Assembly: GCA_951217055.1 (NCBI GenBank)
Contig: OX578282.1
Span: forward strand, 41,213,329-41,277,328
Reading direction: 5' to 3'
DNA: 64,000 nucleotides
From: Gerris lacustris
Taxonomy: Eukaryota > Arthropoda > Insecta > Hemiptera > Gerridae
The translations under genes were made by a program, and so were the position numbers. A model generated the notes under the pieces. It searched no databases. It worked only from the letters and a program-made list of their open reading frames with translations, and had not been told where the DNA came from. Below are positions 10,411 to 21,374 of the stretch, one piece after another (position 1 is the first letter of the stretch; the number at the start of each line of letters is the position of its first letter).

Positions 10411-10639
10411 GTACGAAATAAATAAATGCTTACATATTATATCTAAGTATAAACTGGATAGTACGCCTAATTATTGTATCCTAAATAATTTTGGCTAGAC
10501 TGCATAATAGGAATAAAGATAACTTAAGTAGATATTCCTAGTTATCATATTTGTTGGTAACTGTCTTTTTCTAGATATATTTACTTTATGTATTAATTTG
10601 GCTTATGGTAGACGTTTAGATTTATATTCTGTAACTAAA
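10411..10639. other. AT-rich spacer, nothing recognised
   Basis: Short AT-rich interval between two unrelated LINE fragments; no motif seen. Confidence 0.4.
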
Positions 10640-12072
10640 CAGAGTTATGAAAATTCAGAAATAATTAGATGCCTATATATTTCTATGCACTTGTTCAGTA
10701 TTTTACTAAGTTCTTCCAGTTTACACTTTTTTGTTGAAGATTTGTTTTCTAAACTCAGCAAGCCCAGGGCATCTTGCGATAAAATTATATCCCGTCTCCT
10801 CGTCTTTTTTATTACATAGCTTGCAAAGATGATCGTTATTTGGGATCTATGGTTTATAATTGAGGTGCATGACGTCTCCACGAGCTTTAAATATCCAATT
10901 GTTGAAGGAGGGAGAGTTACTATCATTGAAGCAGGTTGCAGATAGAGGTGTCAGTTTCTTAAATATAAAATTATAATTAAAGTTTTCTACCTATTGTCTG
11001 TACTTATCTTTACATGTTAATCAGATTAGCTGTTGGGCTTTATTCGTATTAACACATGAGAAATCTAGTTTCTGCCTGGACTATAATTGTTGTGACCAAG
11101 CAATGTCGTAATTCATTACCTCATTGACTGGAAATTAAGGTAGTCTAGAGTCTGGATTGAGGCATAGGCAGCGCACTTTTAAAATATGTATTTCAAATTT
11201 AGTTTGAATGTATGGCAGAATATTAGGTTATTAGTTGGTCTCTAAATAGATCATATAGTTAGGGGTTGTTTGGGCAAAAGAGATTTTTTTTTTTTTTTTT
11301 TTTTTTATGAAATAAATTAACAAATTGTGTACCTTGTTTGACTCAATCCCATCCTAGATTTGTGTTCCTTAGCACTAAATGACCTTAGAGACTGCTTGAA
11401 ATACTTTGAGCTTACATAATTCTGTCCGAGAAAACCTCTCCATGCAGTGTCCATTCCAAACTAAGCTAAGGCTATTCTCTCGTTAAAACGCTTATCAATA
11501 GTTAACTAAGGGGTCAACATGATTCCTAGGTATTTATATTGGTTAACCTCTTCTACATCAGAGTCCTGGCCGTATTTCCACTCTTCCTTCTTGCTCCTCT
11601 TTCCTCCATTACTGAATATTATGATTTTAGTTTATCGTAAGTTAACTGCTAACGTCGCTACCTAATACAATGTCGTCTGCGAAAAGTAAGACCCTAATGT
11701 TCCAGTTTTTTTCCAAACTTCCTAAGCTCTCATGCAAGTCATTTAAGAATAATGAAAATAATAAAGGACTTAAAACACAACCTTGCCTTAGTCCAACCGA
11801 TGTATCGAAATTATTTGTAACACCCTCCTTGCACCACACCGCAGTATTAGATCCGTCGTATAATTAATGATTGTATTATTTTCGTAAATTTAGTTTACAC
11901 ACCTTTGTTATGCATTTTATAATACAACGTTTCGCTTATCAAAAGCTGCTGTGAAGTCAACAAAACAGGTGTATACTTTGTGCCTTTTAAACCTTAATTT
12001 CAAAAATACGTAAATAAACAATTTGAAAATACTTATTAGAGTGAATATATTATCTACGGTGGAGCATCTCTG
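10640..12072 (-). pseudogene. Second LINE (minus strand), RT domain to C-terminus, degraded
   Basis: The minus strand reads, in order from 12072 to 10640: CSTVDNIFTL, VYTCFVDFTAAFD (RT aspartate box), VGLRQGCVLSPLLFSLFLND, then VLLFADDIVLGSD (FADD catalytic box), KIIIFSNGG, QYKYLGIMLTP, and finally a Cys-rich C-terminal piece CKLCNKKDEE...ARCPGL near 10820-10740. The order and boxes are those of a non-LTR RT with a C-terminal zinc-binding motif. Several stops and frameshifts interrupt it. It is cut at 12072 by the BEL/Pao insertion. Just beyond that element (after 14716) the expected preceding residues (EASFR) can be read, confirming nesting. The exact clade is not resolved by eye. Confidence 0.8.
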
Positions 12073-12245
12073 TGTGTCATATGTCAAGATATGACATTGA
12101 AAATTTATTAGTTTTAACATAGTTTTTCTTAACTTGTTCGTTTTGACTTGTTCATGATAAAATAAAATAAGTTAATAATATTCGTAGAGCTTTAGGACCA
12201 GTTAAGAGTAGATTAGAAAATCATATAGATACAGCTAGATTATGG

Positions 12246-14004
12246 TTGGAAGGAAATAGGGAAGATGAAACAGTAGATGAGGCTAAAAATCTATTAGGAA
12301 AGTTAGTAAAATATAGGGAAAAATTCAATAGTTTGGTTAAGGATCTCGATACAGCCTCTCAAACAAATCCTGAAGAAACAGCAAAATTTGGAAACGATGT
12401 AGCGGGTTTTATGGAGATAGGATTAAACAGTGATGACTTAACAGTAGAATTAACCAATCTGATTGAATCTAGGGAAAGAGGAAATGTCATTCAAAATATA
12501 AATTCAAACAATAATTATAATAAAACCGCACCAGCTAAGTTGCCCAAAATTTCACTTCCGACATTCTCAGGAGACAGATTAAAATGGAATGAATTTTGGG
12601 AAACTTTTCGGTCAATTATTGATAAAAATGAATCCCTAAATCCAATAGATAAATTTAACTATTTAAAAGGACTACTATCAGGTGAAGCAGCTGAGTGCAT
12701 TGGGGGAATGACACTTTCAGAAAATAATTATAAACTTGCGGTTTCATTATTAAAAAGAAGATACGGAAATCAAAAATTAATATTAGAAAATATTTATGAA
12801 AGGTTTAGGAATTTGGGTAAATCTAATAATTCAGTTTCAAAATTAAGAATTACATTAAATGAAATAGAAAATTATTGTAGATCATTAGAAGGACTAGGAG
12901 AAGATGTAGATCACTCTAGTTTTGTATCTCTAATTAAATCTAAATTTCCCCCAGAAATTATTTTACAATTAGAAGAATTTGAATTGCATAAACCTACTAA
13001 AGAAAATACTGATGAGTGCAAACAACTTAGATTTAGGCTAGACAAAATAATTACAATCAAAGAACAAGTGATGGGAAAACCATCTGATTGGAACGAAACA
13101 AAAAGTTCAAGTTTCAAAAAAGAAGGTTCTAAATTCAATCCTTCAACCACTAGTGCACTCACAATTCAACCAAGATGTCATTTTTGTTCCTTGTCACACT
13201 GGAGTGACAATTGTAAAAAGTATGCAACTGTAGATGCGAGAAAGGAACGAATAAAAGGAGCGTGTTATTTATGTCTTCAAAATACACATCAAGCAAAAGA
13301 TTGTAGGAGTGATAAAGTATGTTATTACTGCAAACAAAAACGTAAACATCACCGTAGTCTTTGCTTTAAGAACACGAAAAAGGGGGAGGAAATAGTAGCT
13401 GTAGTTTCACCAGAAAATAGAAAAATAAACTCTATTGATTCGATTCAGAAAGAAATTAAGTGTAAAGTTTCCATGCAAACTGCCACAGTAACTTTAGCTA
13501 ATTCTGAAAATAATTACACAGCTAACACACGTGTATTGTTAGATAGTGGTAGCCAAAGAAGTTACATGACAGAACAAGTAGCTAAAACTCTTGGACTGTC
13601 ATACTTAAGAGAAGAGTATCTTTCTGTCTGTTTATTTAATTCATCAAAACCAAAAAATATAAAATCATATGTTGTGAAATTTCAAATTAAATTAGTTGAT
13701 GGCTCTTACTCTCTGATATATGCAAACGTAGTGCCAAGTATAGTAGAAAATTCAACCTTTACAGAATTAGATACAATAAAACTTAAATATAAATATCTGA
13801 CATTTGCTGAGAATCCAGATTTAGTGAACTATGATCCTAAAATTGGATTGTTAATAGGAAATGATTATTACTTTGATTTTTTCAATTTAGAAAAATTAGA
13901 AATTAAAGAAGGGTTATTTTTAATTAATTCAAAATTAGGATGGGTCTTTTCGGGAAGAAATCAAGAAAGTACAAGGGATATTCAGTGTTTCTGTTTATAT
14001 GCAC

Positions 14005-14040
<36 letters not shown>

Positions 14041-14147
14041 CCATATTAAATTCACGTCCCTTGTTTTATGTGGGGGAAAACGAGGGAGAAACGATTACTC
14101 CAGCACATTTTTTAAGACATTCGCACCTTCAGCGGAGGAGGAGCTGA
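12246..14147 (+). CDS. BEL/Pao Gag-protease fused to integrase tail across a poly-A junction
   Basis: 633 codons, open. The frame is also open upstream of the ATG (RRALGPVKSRLENHIDTARL), so this Met is not necessarily the original start. Residues ~100-250 form a DUF1759-type Gag (LPKISLPTFSGDRLKWNEFW). Three Cys/His knuckles start near residues 311 (CHFCSLSHWSDNC), 340 (CYLCLQNTHQAKDC) and 359 (CYYCKQKRKHHRSLC). A DUF1758-type aspartic protease lies at about 430-455 (VLLDSGSQRSYMTEQVA). After about residue 587, 34 consecutive A encode an artificial lysine run. Then ILNSRPLFYVGENEGETI is the end of the integrase core region. The reading frame ends shortly afterwards. RT and most of integrase are absent, so no mobile protein can be made. 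Confidence 0.9.
14006..14039 (+). repeat. A34 tract at internal deletion junction
   Basis: 34 A residues sit exactly between the protease-downstream sequence and the integrase C-terminal coding. Family members have several kb of pol here. Confidence 0.9.
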
Positions 14148-14488
14148 AATTGCGTAATGCACCGGAAACTATTCTACAACTTTGGAAAAAAGGAAATAAA
14201 TTACTTGAAGGATTTTGGAAAAATTGGAGGGGAGAGTACCTGCTTAGCCTAAGGGAAAGAAGAACTTTAGCTAAGCAGGAACCAAATTCAAAACATTTAC
14301 CTTATATCGGCCAGATAGTTCATATAAAGGAAGAACTAGTTCCAAGACAAAATTGGAAACTGGGAAAAATTGAAAAGCTAAATTTAATCCAGGATGGGGC
14401 AGTACGCTCAGCAGAAGTAAGGAATGAGACCTCGACCATCACAAGACCGATTTGCCGTCTCTTTCCTTCAGAGATGATATTTAACTAA
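14100..14488 (+). pseudogene. BEL/Pao integrase C-terminal (DUF5641-like) domain
   Basis: A +1 frame relative to the upstream CDS reads NAPETILQLWKKGNKLLEGF, then WRGEYLLSLRERR, HLPYIGQIVHIKEE, NWKLGKIEKL and TRPICRLFPSE, ending at a stop at 14486-14488. The WK..W..EYL..L and G..V.I.E.....WK.G.I pattern is that of the domain at the end of BEL/Pao polyproteins. It is separated from the preceding integrase end by a frameshift near 14110. The 3' LTR follows after a ~50-bp stretch that should contain the polypurine tract. Confidence 0.8.
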
Positions 14489-14537
14489 CAAGAGACAACA
14501 TTCTTTCACTGCAAGAAAAAGGATCATTTGGTGGCGG

Positions 14538-14711
14538 AGTGTGTCATATGTCAAGATATGACATTGAAAATTTATTAGTTTTAACATAGTTTTTCTTAAC
14601 TTGTTCGTTTTGACTTGTTCATGATAAAATAAAATAAGTTGAGTTGTTGTTTGAAAGCCAAAAGAATTAGTTTTTCTTAGTATAGTTAAAATATTGTCAG
14701 AGTACGACAAA
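14538..14711 (+). repeat. BEL/Pao 3' LTR
   Basis: The first ~100 bp match 12073-12171 essentially identically. The outer end is set by the CTCTG duplication. It begins TG; the 3' boundary (GACAAA) is less typical, so it may be off by a base or two. Confidence 0.65.
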
Positions 14712-14716
14712 CTCTG

Positions 14717-16004
14717 AAACTAGCTTCAAATTAATTTTATAATACCATAATTATTGTATAACTTTCTGAATTTACAGTAATACATTTTGTTGAATCAATG
14801 ACTATAGTGTATAAAGAAGATGTATAATTTGATAAACCTGCTTCAAATTCCGTAAGGAATGTAATAAAATTAGGATTCAAATGAAATATTTCATTCCTTA
14901 CATGTTAGTAAACTGTATAGATCCACAACCCCTTTGCTAGTCATATTTTTTTTTAGCATCTATGGTTCAATATCCTTCAACTCTTAGACTATATTTGTCA
15001 TATTATTGTCGAAAAAAACTTACACAGGAAACCTTAGACATTAGTATCAGTATGTTATTTTTAGCAAATTACACCAACTTGTATTTCTCAACTTAATACA
15101 ATGTACGAGTATATTACTTCTACGGAAAACGTAAAAAAGTATTTCTTATAATACGTTGTCTTTTTCTTTCTTTCACTCTTAATAAAAATAAAGAAGATAA
15201 GAGGTGACGATGTAGAGTTAGATAAAGTATTACTGTGGAAACTTTCCTGTATTTTCCTCAACCTGACAGGACCATTTTTAGTTCTTAGGATTTATACTCA
15301 GAAAAATGTCTTCTCTTTAACTGAAAATATCTCTAAATTAAAAAAGGAACTAATTCCCGTGTTGGGAAAGCTGTTGGAGTGAAAAATACAGTTTTCCAGG
15401 GCATTGTTAAGCCCCCTAGATTTGTACCAGGTGCTTTAAAGAGTTCGCAGTTCTTTTTATAAAAACTTTAATCTGTTTCTTTTTCCTTATTCCATTTTGT
15501 TTTTCTTTTGTTCTTGCTTTTTTTTTCTTTTTAAATAATTGTATCTTACTGTTAACGCTCGCTGTATTTAATCCTCGAGTGAGTGAGTTGGATTTTATTT
15601 CTTAATAAAGCCTTATTGAAACCTGACAGTCCATAAATTTTAATTATGCTTTTTTATCTGATTGATTTATTATCTAGTTTATTTAATGTATAAAATTATC
15701 TATATTTGAATGAATAAGTATACTTTGGGTAGTATTTTTCTTTAAATTTCATTTTCATAAATATATTTGACTGAGGGAGCCGAGAGGACAACGATTTTGC
15801 CTGGAACCGCGACGTATCTGATTTAATTTCAAGGGAAGGGAGGCGTGATTCACACTGCTGATGATTACTACGAATATGAAAATTAATTTTGAATGTTTCA
15901 ATCATCTCAAAGATGAGCTTGCACTACATTAAGAAGAGTTACGATTATTACTATCAACTTACTATAATTGCGAGCTTCTTTTGTACTCAAAGGTGAAGAG
16001 GTTT
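14717..16004. other. No gene recognised; LINE remnant at start only
   Basis: The first few bases continue the interrupted minus-strand LINE. The rest, about 1.25 kb, is AT-rich with no supported coding. A small AATAAA-bearing stretch occurs near 15602, without context to make it a gene end. Confidence 0.45.
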
Positions 16005-19000
16005 TTGGAACGAAGTTCCTTATGCCACGTTCTGGAGCCCGGGAGTGAATCCAAAAAAAACGACCAAAATCACCGTCACAAAATAACCGTCACAAAATCA
16101 CCGTCACGCAAAAAGCGTCACGAAATCTACGGATGACGATAACTTGTGTAAAAGGTGACCGACTTAGTTGAAATTTTGTACACATGTTCATTTTACCAAT
16201 GCCCAGGACAGGTTCGTTGGACAACGTTATCCGCCCAAGCTTTCACACGCAACGCTTGCGTAAACGTAAGCTTCAAATTTAAAATTGGAATTTTAGGACG
16301 GGAAAAAATTCTAACTTTATCTATTTAATGAGACAAACAACTTTTATAAATAATTATTTTTAGTAAAACGAACACCAACTCTGCTGTGAGGTGATAAAGA
16401 TCGCTAAATTTATTAAAGCGGACCTAAACGTTTTAAATAAAGAAAACAACGTTTTTACCGATATCTTATGTTCCAACGTAACGATTTTAATAAAACTTCA
16501 TACACATCGTCTAAAGTACAATTGAAACAGGCATGTAAAATTTCAACCTGATACAAGTAGAAGTATTTTAGTGTTGGTGATTTATATTTTATATTATAAT
16601 ATTTTAATTGGAGATTCGCCGACGGAGGTCTGATGGGACAGTTCTTTTCTTCTCTACAATCATCTGCTTTAACTATAAACTAATCAAAATTAACTTTTTT
16701 TCTCAATTTACAATACATCATTTATTGTAAGACGTTCTTTTCAAAGTTAATAAAAAGTTTTTCTTTTAATTTTGCCTTAACTCCGCTAGTACAAATAGTT
16801 ACTTTTAATTTTGTCTCTTTTTTTAACTCCGCCATGTATAAATAGTTAGTATCATATACTTAGCACTGTAATTATATAATTTATATTTAATATAAAGCTT
16901 AAGGAACTTCGTTCCTACCAGGTGTTCCGCGACATCACACGTATTTTTTTTATAGAGCATCTTTAACATCCTTCTTCTATTGTTAGGGATTCCATTTGTT
17001 TGCATTTTATTTTGTTTTCCCTTTTCATTCTTAGCCTTCTCCTCTTCTTCGTTTACTGGTGGATCTTGCTTCCCAGGGACCATTTTAGATGTCTGGGCTA
17101 TCTTGATGGCTTCTTACCAGCTTAACTAAACTGCTTGCTTGATTTGCAATCACTGACTGATCTCCGATTGACACCAAGCTTTCTAAGTTTGACCTTATAT
17201 TTCTTTCTAGGATTATACTCAAAGTTGACACCAATTATTTCTACTACCAGTAATATGCCTTAATTATAAAAAAAAAAAAAAAAAAAAAAAATGTGGTATT
17301 ATTAAATTCTTAAAAAAAAAAGTCTATCAAATCTCGCTCTCGCTTCCAGAACGGACAAAGCCCATGTTCTCTTCGAACGTACGAAGAATAGTACGTATTC
17401 GAACCATCTTGAGCACTTTTTTTTGTTGAATTTTGTTTTTGGTCGAACCACGCATTAAGCCTGCAGTTATGGTAATATTTAATGAAAAAAATATTTTTAT
17501 ATGTACGCGATGCACTGGGTATTATTAAAGCTATAACTATTGTGAAGGGACAACAAACTATCAAACATGTTAGGTTCGATAATGTATAAAAATATTGTCA
17601 TCGATGAGAAGAATTAAATGTAGCCACTACAGCCTTGTGGCCATCTTTCAGAAAGTTTTTTTTTATTATTTATTTATTTATTATTTACTGACTTCCAATA
17701 GAATGTCAGCTTAAAACATTAAATATATATGCAGTAGATCCTTGCTATAACGGACTAATAGGGGCCGAGGGTGTTCGCTATTATATGAGTCCGTTTTATA
17801 ACCAATAATTATTTCAAGTATTAATACAGAAGTGTTTATTACGTTCAGCAAATACAGGATAGCCTTAAACATAGGTTTTAGGATTTTTTTACGAATACAT
17901 ACCAACAAAACAGAATCAGTCGGGAAATATTCGTGCGTGTTTATAGTGTGTCGGAACTTTAAAATCAATTGTACAAACTTAGTGACGCTTCCATAGAAGT
18001 TAACTTTTAACACTTTAAAAAAAAGAATAAATAAAAAAAAAAATAAATAAATAAATACGTGTGGTGTCGTTCCTTATAAGTTCCTTACATTTTTCATTAA
18101 ATATAAATTATAAAATCACACTGCTAAGTACATTACTAACTACTTATACATGGTGGAGTTAGAAAAGAGACAAAATTATAAGTAAAGAACTGTTTGTACC
18201 TAGCAGAGTTAGGGCAAAATTAAAAGAAAATCATTATTTGTATCATTAAAGCAAGCGTCTTACTATAAATATACATTGAATATAAAAAAAGTTTATAGTT
18301 AGAGTATGTTTGTTAAAGGATGTTGGATTAAAATAGGACTATTTTCTACCTACCCGGCCTATTAATTTAAACTATTATAAAATATATCTCTTCCCTACTC
18401 TAAAGCTTCTGCTTGTATCCGGTTGAAATTGTACATGCCAGTTTCAATTGTACTTTAGACAATGTGTAAGAAGTTTTATTAAAATCGTTATTCGTTAGAA
18501 CGGAAGATATCTGCAAAAAAAAAATTGTTTTCTTTATTTTAAACGTTTGGATCCACTTTAATCAATTTTGGATCTTTATCACTTCATAACAGTGTCGGTG
18601 TTCGTTTTACTAAAAAAATAAGTTAAAAAGTTGTTTGTCTCATTAAATAGATGAAGTTAGAATTTTTTCTTGGATTAAGTACGCAGTATTATAATAATAT
18701 ACCAAATATATTGAAATAAGCGTCAGCACAGATCAATTTTACTTTTAACAAGACCGTGATTATATTTTCTATATTTACAAAACCAAGTGACATTTTGACA
18801 TATAACAAAATTAAACAAAACAAGTCAAGGAACCGGCTTCCTTAATAACATTTTTCCCCGTCTTTTTAAAGCTTAATTTTATGCGAGCGTTGCGCGTGAA
18901 CGCTTGGGCGGATAACGATTTTCAACGAACTCAGCCTGGGCATTGGTAAAATGAACATGTGTACAAAATTTCAACTAACTCAGTGATCTTTTACTCAAGT

Positions 19001-19135
19001 TATCGTCATTGGTAGATTTCGTGACGGATTTTCGTGATGGATTTTCGTGACGGTGATTTTGTGACGGTGATTTAGGTAGTTTTTTTCGGATTCACTCCCG
19101 GGCTCCAGAACGTGCCATAAGGAACTTCGTTAAAA
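16005..19135. mobile_element. Two ~0.9-1.07-kb repeats in inverted orientation (family X)
   Basis: Left unit about 16005-16913 and right unit about 18066-19135 are reverse complements over most of their length. Each unit is bounded on both sides by AACGAAGTTCCTTA and its complement, so each looks like a separate element with short inverted termini. Shared blocks include TGGAGCCCGGGAGTGAATCC, several CCGTCACAAAAT repeats, GATGACGATAACTTG and GGCGGATAAC. The right unit has an extra ~190-bp segment at about 18675-18870. No transposase is readable. Other copies: 62283-62610, and a middle segment at 54060-54330. Confidence 0.7.
16914..18065. other. Spacer between inverted family X repeats; possible pogo-like terminus
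   Basis: 1.15 kb, with an A run at 17268-17291. At 17732-17805 the sequence CAGTAGATCCTTGCTATAAC, followed by an inverted GAGTCCGTTTTATAAC, resembles one end of a pogo/Tigger-type element; no matching second end was found. No convincing coding frame. Confidence 0.4.
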
Positions 19136-19738
19136 AAAAAACGCATTTCAGTCTAAACCTTTTCTTCTATTTTTTGTCATCAATAATTTGTTTTCCATTC
19201 TCTTCGTCTCTTAATTCTATGTGACGTGCTGGCTAACAAAAAAATGTTTTAAAACGTCGGAGGCGGTTAAACAAAAAGGTAGAGAGGATTCAAGCTGTTT
19301 TGAATTGTGATGGGACGCCGAGGACTACACGCCCACCGACCAAGCTTCAGAGTGCTTCTACAAAGCCTCATCGATTTGAGCTCGAGAGCCTTCAGCTTTT
19401 ATATAAGTGGGTCCTGTCAAAACTCAGGGTTAATATCCCCTTTAATACAAGCCTCGGAAAAACTCTTTAAATAAATTTCCTTTTATTCTAGTACATATAT
19501 TCATGTTACAAAAAGTTTACTTCCATTGGTATTGTCTTAAAAAAAATATGTGTGGGACTCTCACAAATTAGAAGTGAAACTTAAGTTCTAGAAACAGTTG
19601 TTTTATGCATTGCTTTCTTTGCATTTGTTGACGATTTTATTATTTTAGGATTAAGGAATGGTTGTGTGGAATTTAATTGAAAAATGAAATATTTTCATAA
19701 CATTTTAGCGAATAATGAGGAAAAAACATGAAAACATC

Positions 19739-19741
<3 letters not shown>
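19136..19741. other. Unclassified; includes segment repeated at 57.7 kb
   Basis: About 600 bp without a supported gene. 19290-19410 is locally GC-richer with no recognised frame. The segment around 19545-19600 (reverse strand AACTTAAGTTTCACTTCTAA) recurs at about 57705-57745, marking a shared repeat. Confidence 0.4.

Positions 19742-19784
<43 letters not shown>
19742..19784. repeat. (TA)n microsatellite abutting LTR
   Basis: About 21 TA units directly adjoining the end of the Ty3/gypsy LTR. The LTR appears inserted in, or truncated at, a TA tract. Confidence 0.9.
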
Positions 19785-19788
<4 letters not shown>

Positions 19789-19893
19789 AAGTGCTCCTAC
19801 CCCAGAAACACTAAATACTTATTAGGTAACAAAAACTATGACCAACTTTATTTTGTCAAACTCAACATGAACAAAGAGTGACATTATGTCACA
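19785..19893 (-). repeat. Putative 109-bp Ty3/gypsy 3' LTR
   Basis: Starts TGTGACATAATGTCAC immediately after a purine tract and ends ...ACTTAACA at a (TA)n tract, giving the expected TG...CA. It contains AATAAA (ACAAAATAAAGTTGG). The length is short for the group and rests on a single copy. Confidence 0.6.
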
Positions 19894-19933
19894 CTATCCC
19901 CCCTTTTTTTTACCCCCGGTTCTTCTAAATAGG

Positions 19934-21070
19934 CTAGCCTAAATAGGCTAGCCGATCGAAGTGGACGACTTTGAAACGCCCCTTCGGTATCTTCTTTATG
20001 CGGTATACTATGTCATTAAGTTTCTTTATAATTTTGTATGGTCCCTCCCATGATGGTTGTAGTTTAGGGCACAGTCCTTTCCTTCTTTTTGGGTTATATA
20101 ACCACACATTGTCACCTTCTTTGAAAGTACAATCACTACTTTGTCGATCATAGCGAGCTTTCATTCTTTCAGTGGCTATGTCAATGTTGTTTCGCACATA
20201 TTGGTGCACTTGTTCAATACGTGTGTCCAATTCCCTCAAGTAGCCTTCCACATTTTCTCCTCTACTTTCTGATCTGCCTAACATGAGATCGCGTGGCAGC
20301 CGCATTTCACGCCCAAACAGCACCTTATGTGGGGTTTGTTTTGTAGTTTCATGAATAGCAGCTCTGTAAGCCATAATAAATAGCTGAATGTGACTGTCCC
20401 AATCTTCCTGAGTACCCTTGACTACCTTAGCTAGATGTTGAATCAGAGTCCTATTGAATCTTTCTACCATTCCATCTGATTGTGGATGCAGGGCTGTTGT
20501 TCTTGTTTTTCTTATTCCCATCCTTTCCAGAAGACCCTGAAAAACACTTGCTTCAAAATTCCGACCCTGATCTGAATGTAGCTCTAAAGGAACCCCAAAT
20601 CTTGTCACCCAATTTTCCAGCAAGATTTCACTAGTAGTTTCAGCGTCTTGATTTGGTATGGGATAGACTTCCGGCCACTTGCTGAAGTACTCCATCACGA
20701 CCATTGCGTACTTGTTACCTCGAGCTGACTTTGAAAATGGGCCCACGATATCAACGGCTATCCTCTCAAAAGGAGCACCAACATTATATATTTGTAACTT
20801 CCCTCTCCGTTTCTGACTCGGTCCAACAACTGCAGTACAAACAGCACATCTTTTACACCAATCCTCAACATCTATTCGACATTTCAGCCAGTAATAACGC
20901 TCTCTTATTTTAGCCAGAGTTTTATTGACGCCTAGATGGCCTCCCGTAACTCCACCATGTGCATCGCTTAAAACTTGAGGCACTCTGACCCTAGGTACCA
21001 CCACTTGTTGACGAGTCTCTCTTCCGTTGGCAGATTCCCAGTTCCGTTTAAGTATATTTCTCTCCAGAAT
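19934..21070 (-). CDS. Ty3/gypsy integrase, catalytic residues intact
   Basis: Open from about 21070 to the stop at 19934. Numbering from the Val/Met near 21004: an H2C2 zinc domain (H16, H23, C53, C56 in HGGVTGGHLG...WCKRCAVC); catalytic D85 (AVDIVGPF), D145 (LHSDQGRNF) and E181 (GMVERFNRTL), a D,D(35)E spacing; and a GPY/F-like module (SWEGPYKIIKKLNDIVYRI) near the end. Integrase inserts the cDNA copy into host DNA. No stop or frameshift is seen in ~378 codons, unlike most TE fragments here, suggesting a relatively recent insertion. Upstream RT/RNase H is missing from this locus, so the protein would be only the C-terminal part of Pol. The codon before PRVRVP is GTG, so the true polyprotein start lies far upstream. 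Confidence 0.92.
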   Translation of the reverse strand: MLERNILKRNWESANGRETRQQVVVPRVRVPQVLSDAHGGVTGGHLGVNKTLAKIRERYYWLKCRIDVEDWCKRCAVCTAVVGPSQKRRGKLQIYNVGAPFERIAVDIVGPFSKSARGNKYAMVVMEYFSKWPEVYPIPNQDAETTSEILLENWVTRFGVPLELHSDQGRNFEASVFQGLLERMGIRKTRTTALHPQSDGMVERFNRTLIQHLAKVVKGTQEDWDSHIQLFIMAYRAAIHETTKQTPHKVLFGREMRLPRDLMLGRSESRGENVEGYLRELDTRIEQVHQYVRNNIDIATERMKARYDRQSSDCTFKEGDNVWLYNPKRRKGLCPKLQPSWEGPYKIIKKLNDIVYRIKKIPKGRFKVVHFDRLAYLG

Positions 21071-21080
21071 GAGAGAAGAC

Positions 21081-21374
21081 GAAATGAGTATGAGTAAGAC
21101 TTGATTTCCGTCCGATTGTCTTAAAAATAAATAGTTAAATTATTATAAACTCTTATTGTAACCACCCTCTGTAATATGCGTTAACTTCTGCCCTAATGTC
21201 TAGAAAAAAAACCTACCTGTTTCCTTAAATAACTTTTATTTCCGCCCTATTGTCTAGAAAAAAAATACCAACTTGTACTTTCTTTAAATAACGTTTACTA
21301 CTGCTTTTTTTTAATAGAAAATACAATATTCTACCAAATTTTTTCTAGAAAATACTACCCTTTGTATTTTTTGC
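21081..21374. other. Unclassified spacer with a short direct repeat
   Basis: Two diverged copies of TCTAGAAAAAAAA followed by TAC (about 21201 and 21254); nothing else recognised. Confidence 0.35.

Larger units (their letters stand above)
12068..14716 (+). mobile_element. Internally deleted BEL/Pao retrotransposon with 5-bp TSD
   Basis: Body about 12073-14711, with CTCTG at 12068-12072 and 14712-14716. The right LTR starts at 14538 (TGTGTCATATGTCAAGATAT) and runs to about 14711. Only the first ~100 bp of the same LTR is present on the left (12073-12171) before gag sequence begins, so the rest of the left LTR, the primer-binding site and the gag start are deleted. RT, RNase H and most of integrase are also missing, replaced by a 34-nt A tract. 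The target is the minus-strand LINE RT gene. Confidence 0.85.
19785..21080 (-). mobile_element. Ty3/gypsy retrotransposon 3' end (integrase, PPT, short LTR)
   Basis: On the minus strand: integrase coding, stop, a polypurine tract (A8-9 then G6, about 19894-19912), then a 109-bp putative LTR (19785-19893) starting TGTGACATAATGTCAC and ending CTTAACA. The 5' half (gag, protease, RT, RNase H) and the 5' LTR are absent. Upstream homology fades near 21080. Confidence 0.8.

Noticed and set aside
11670..11867. Plus-strand 65-codon frame
   Set aside because: Antisense shadow of the minus-strand LINE RT.
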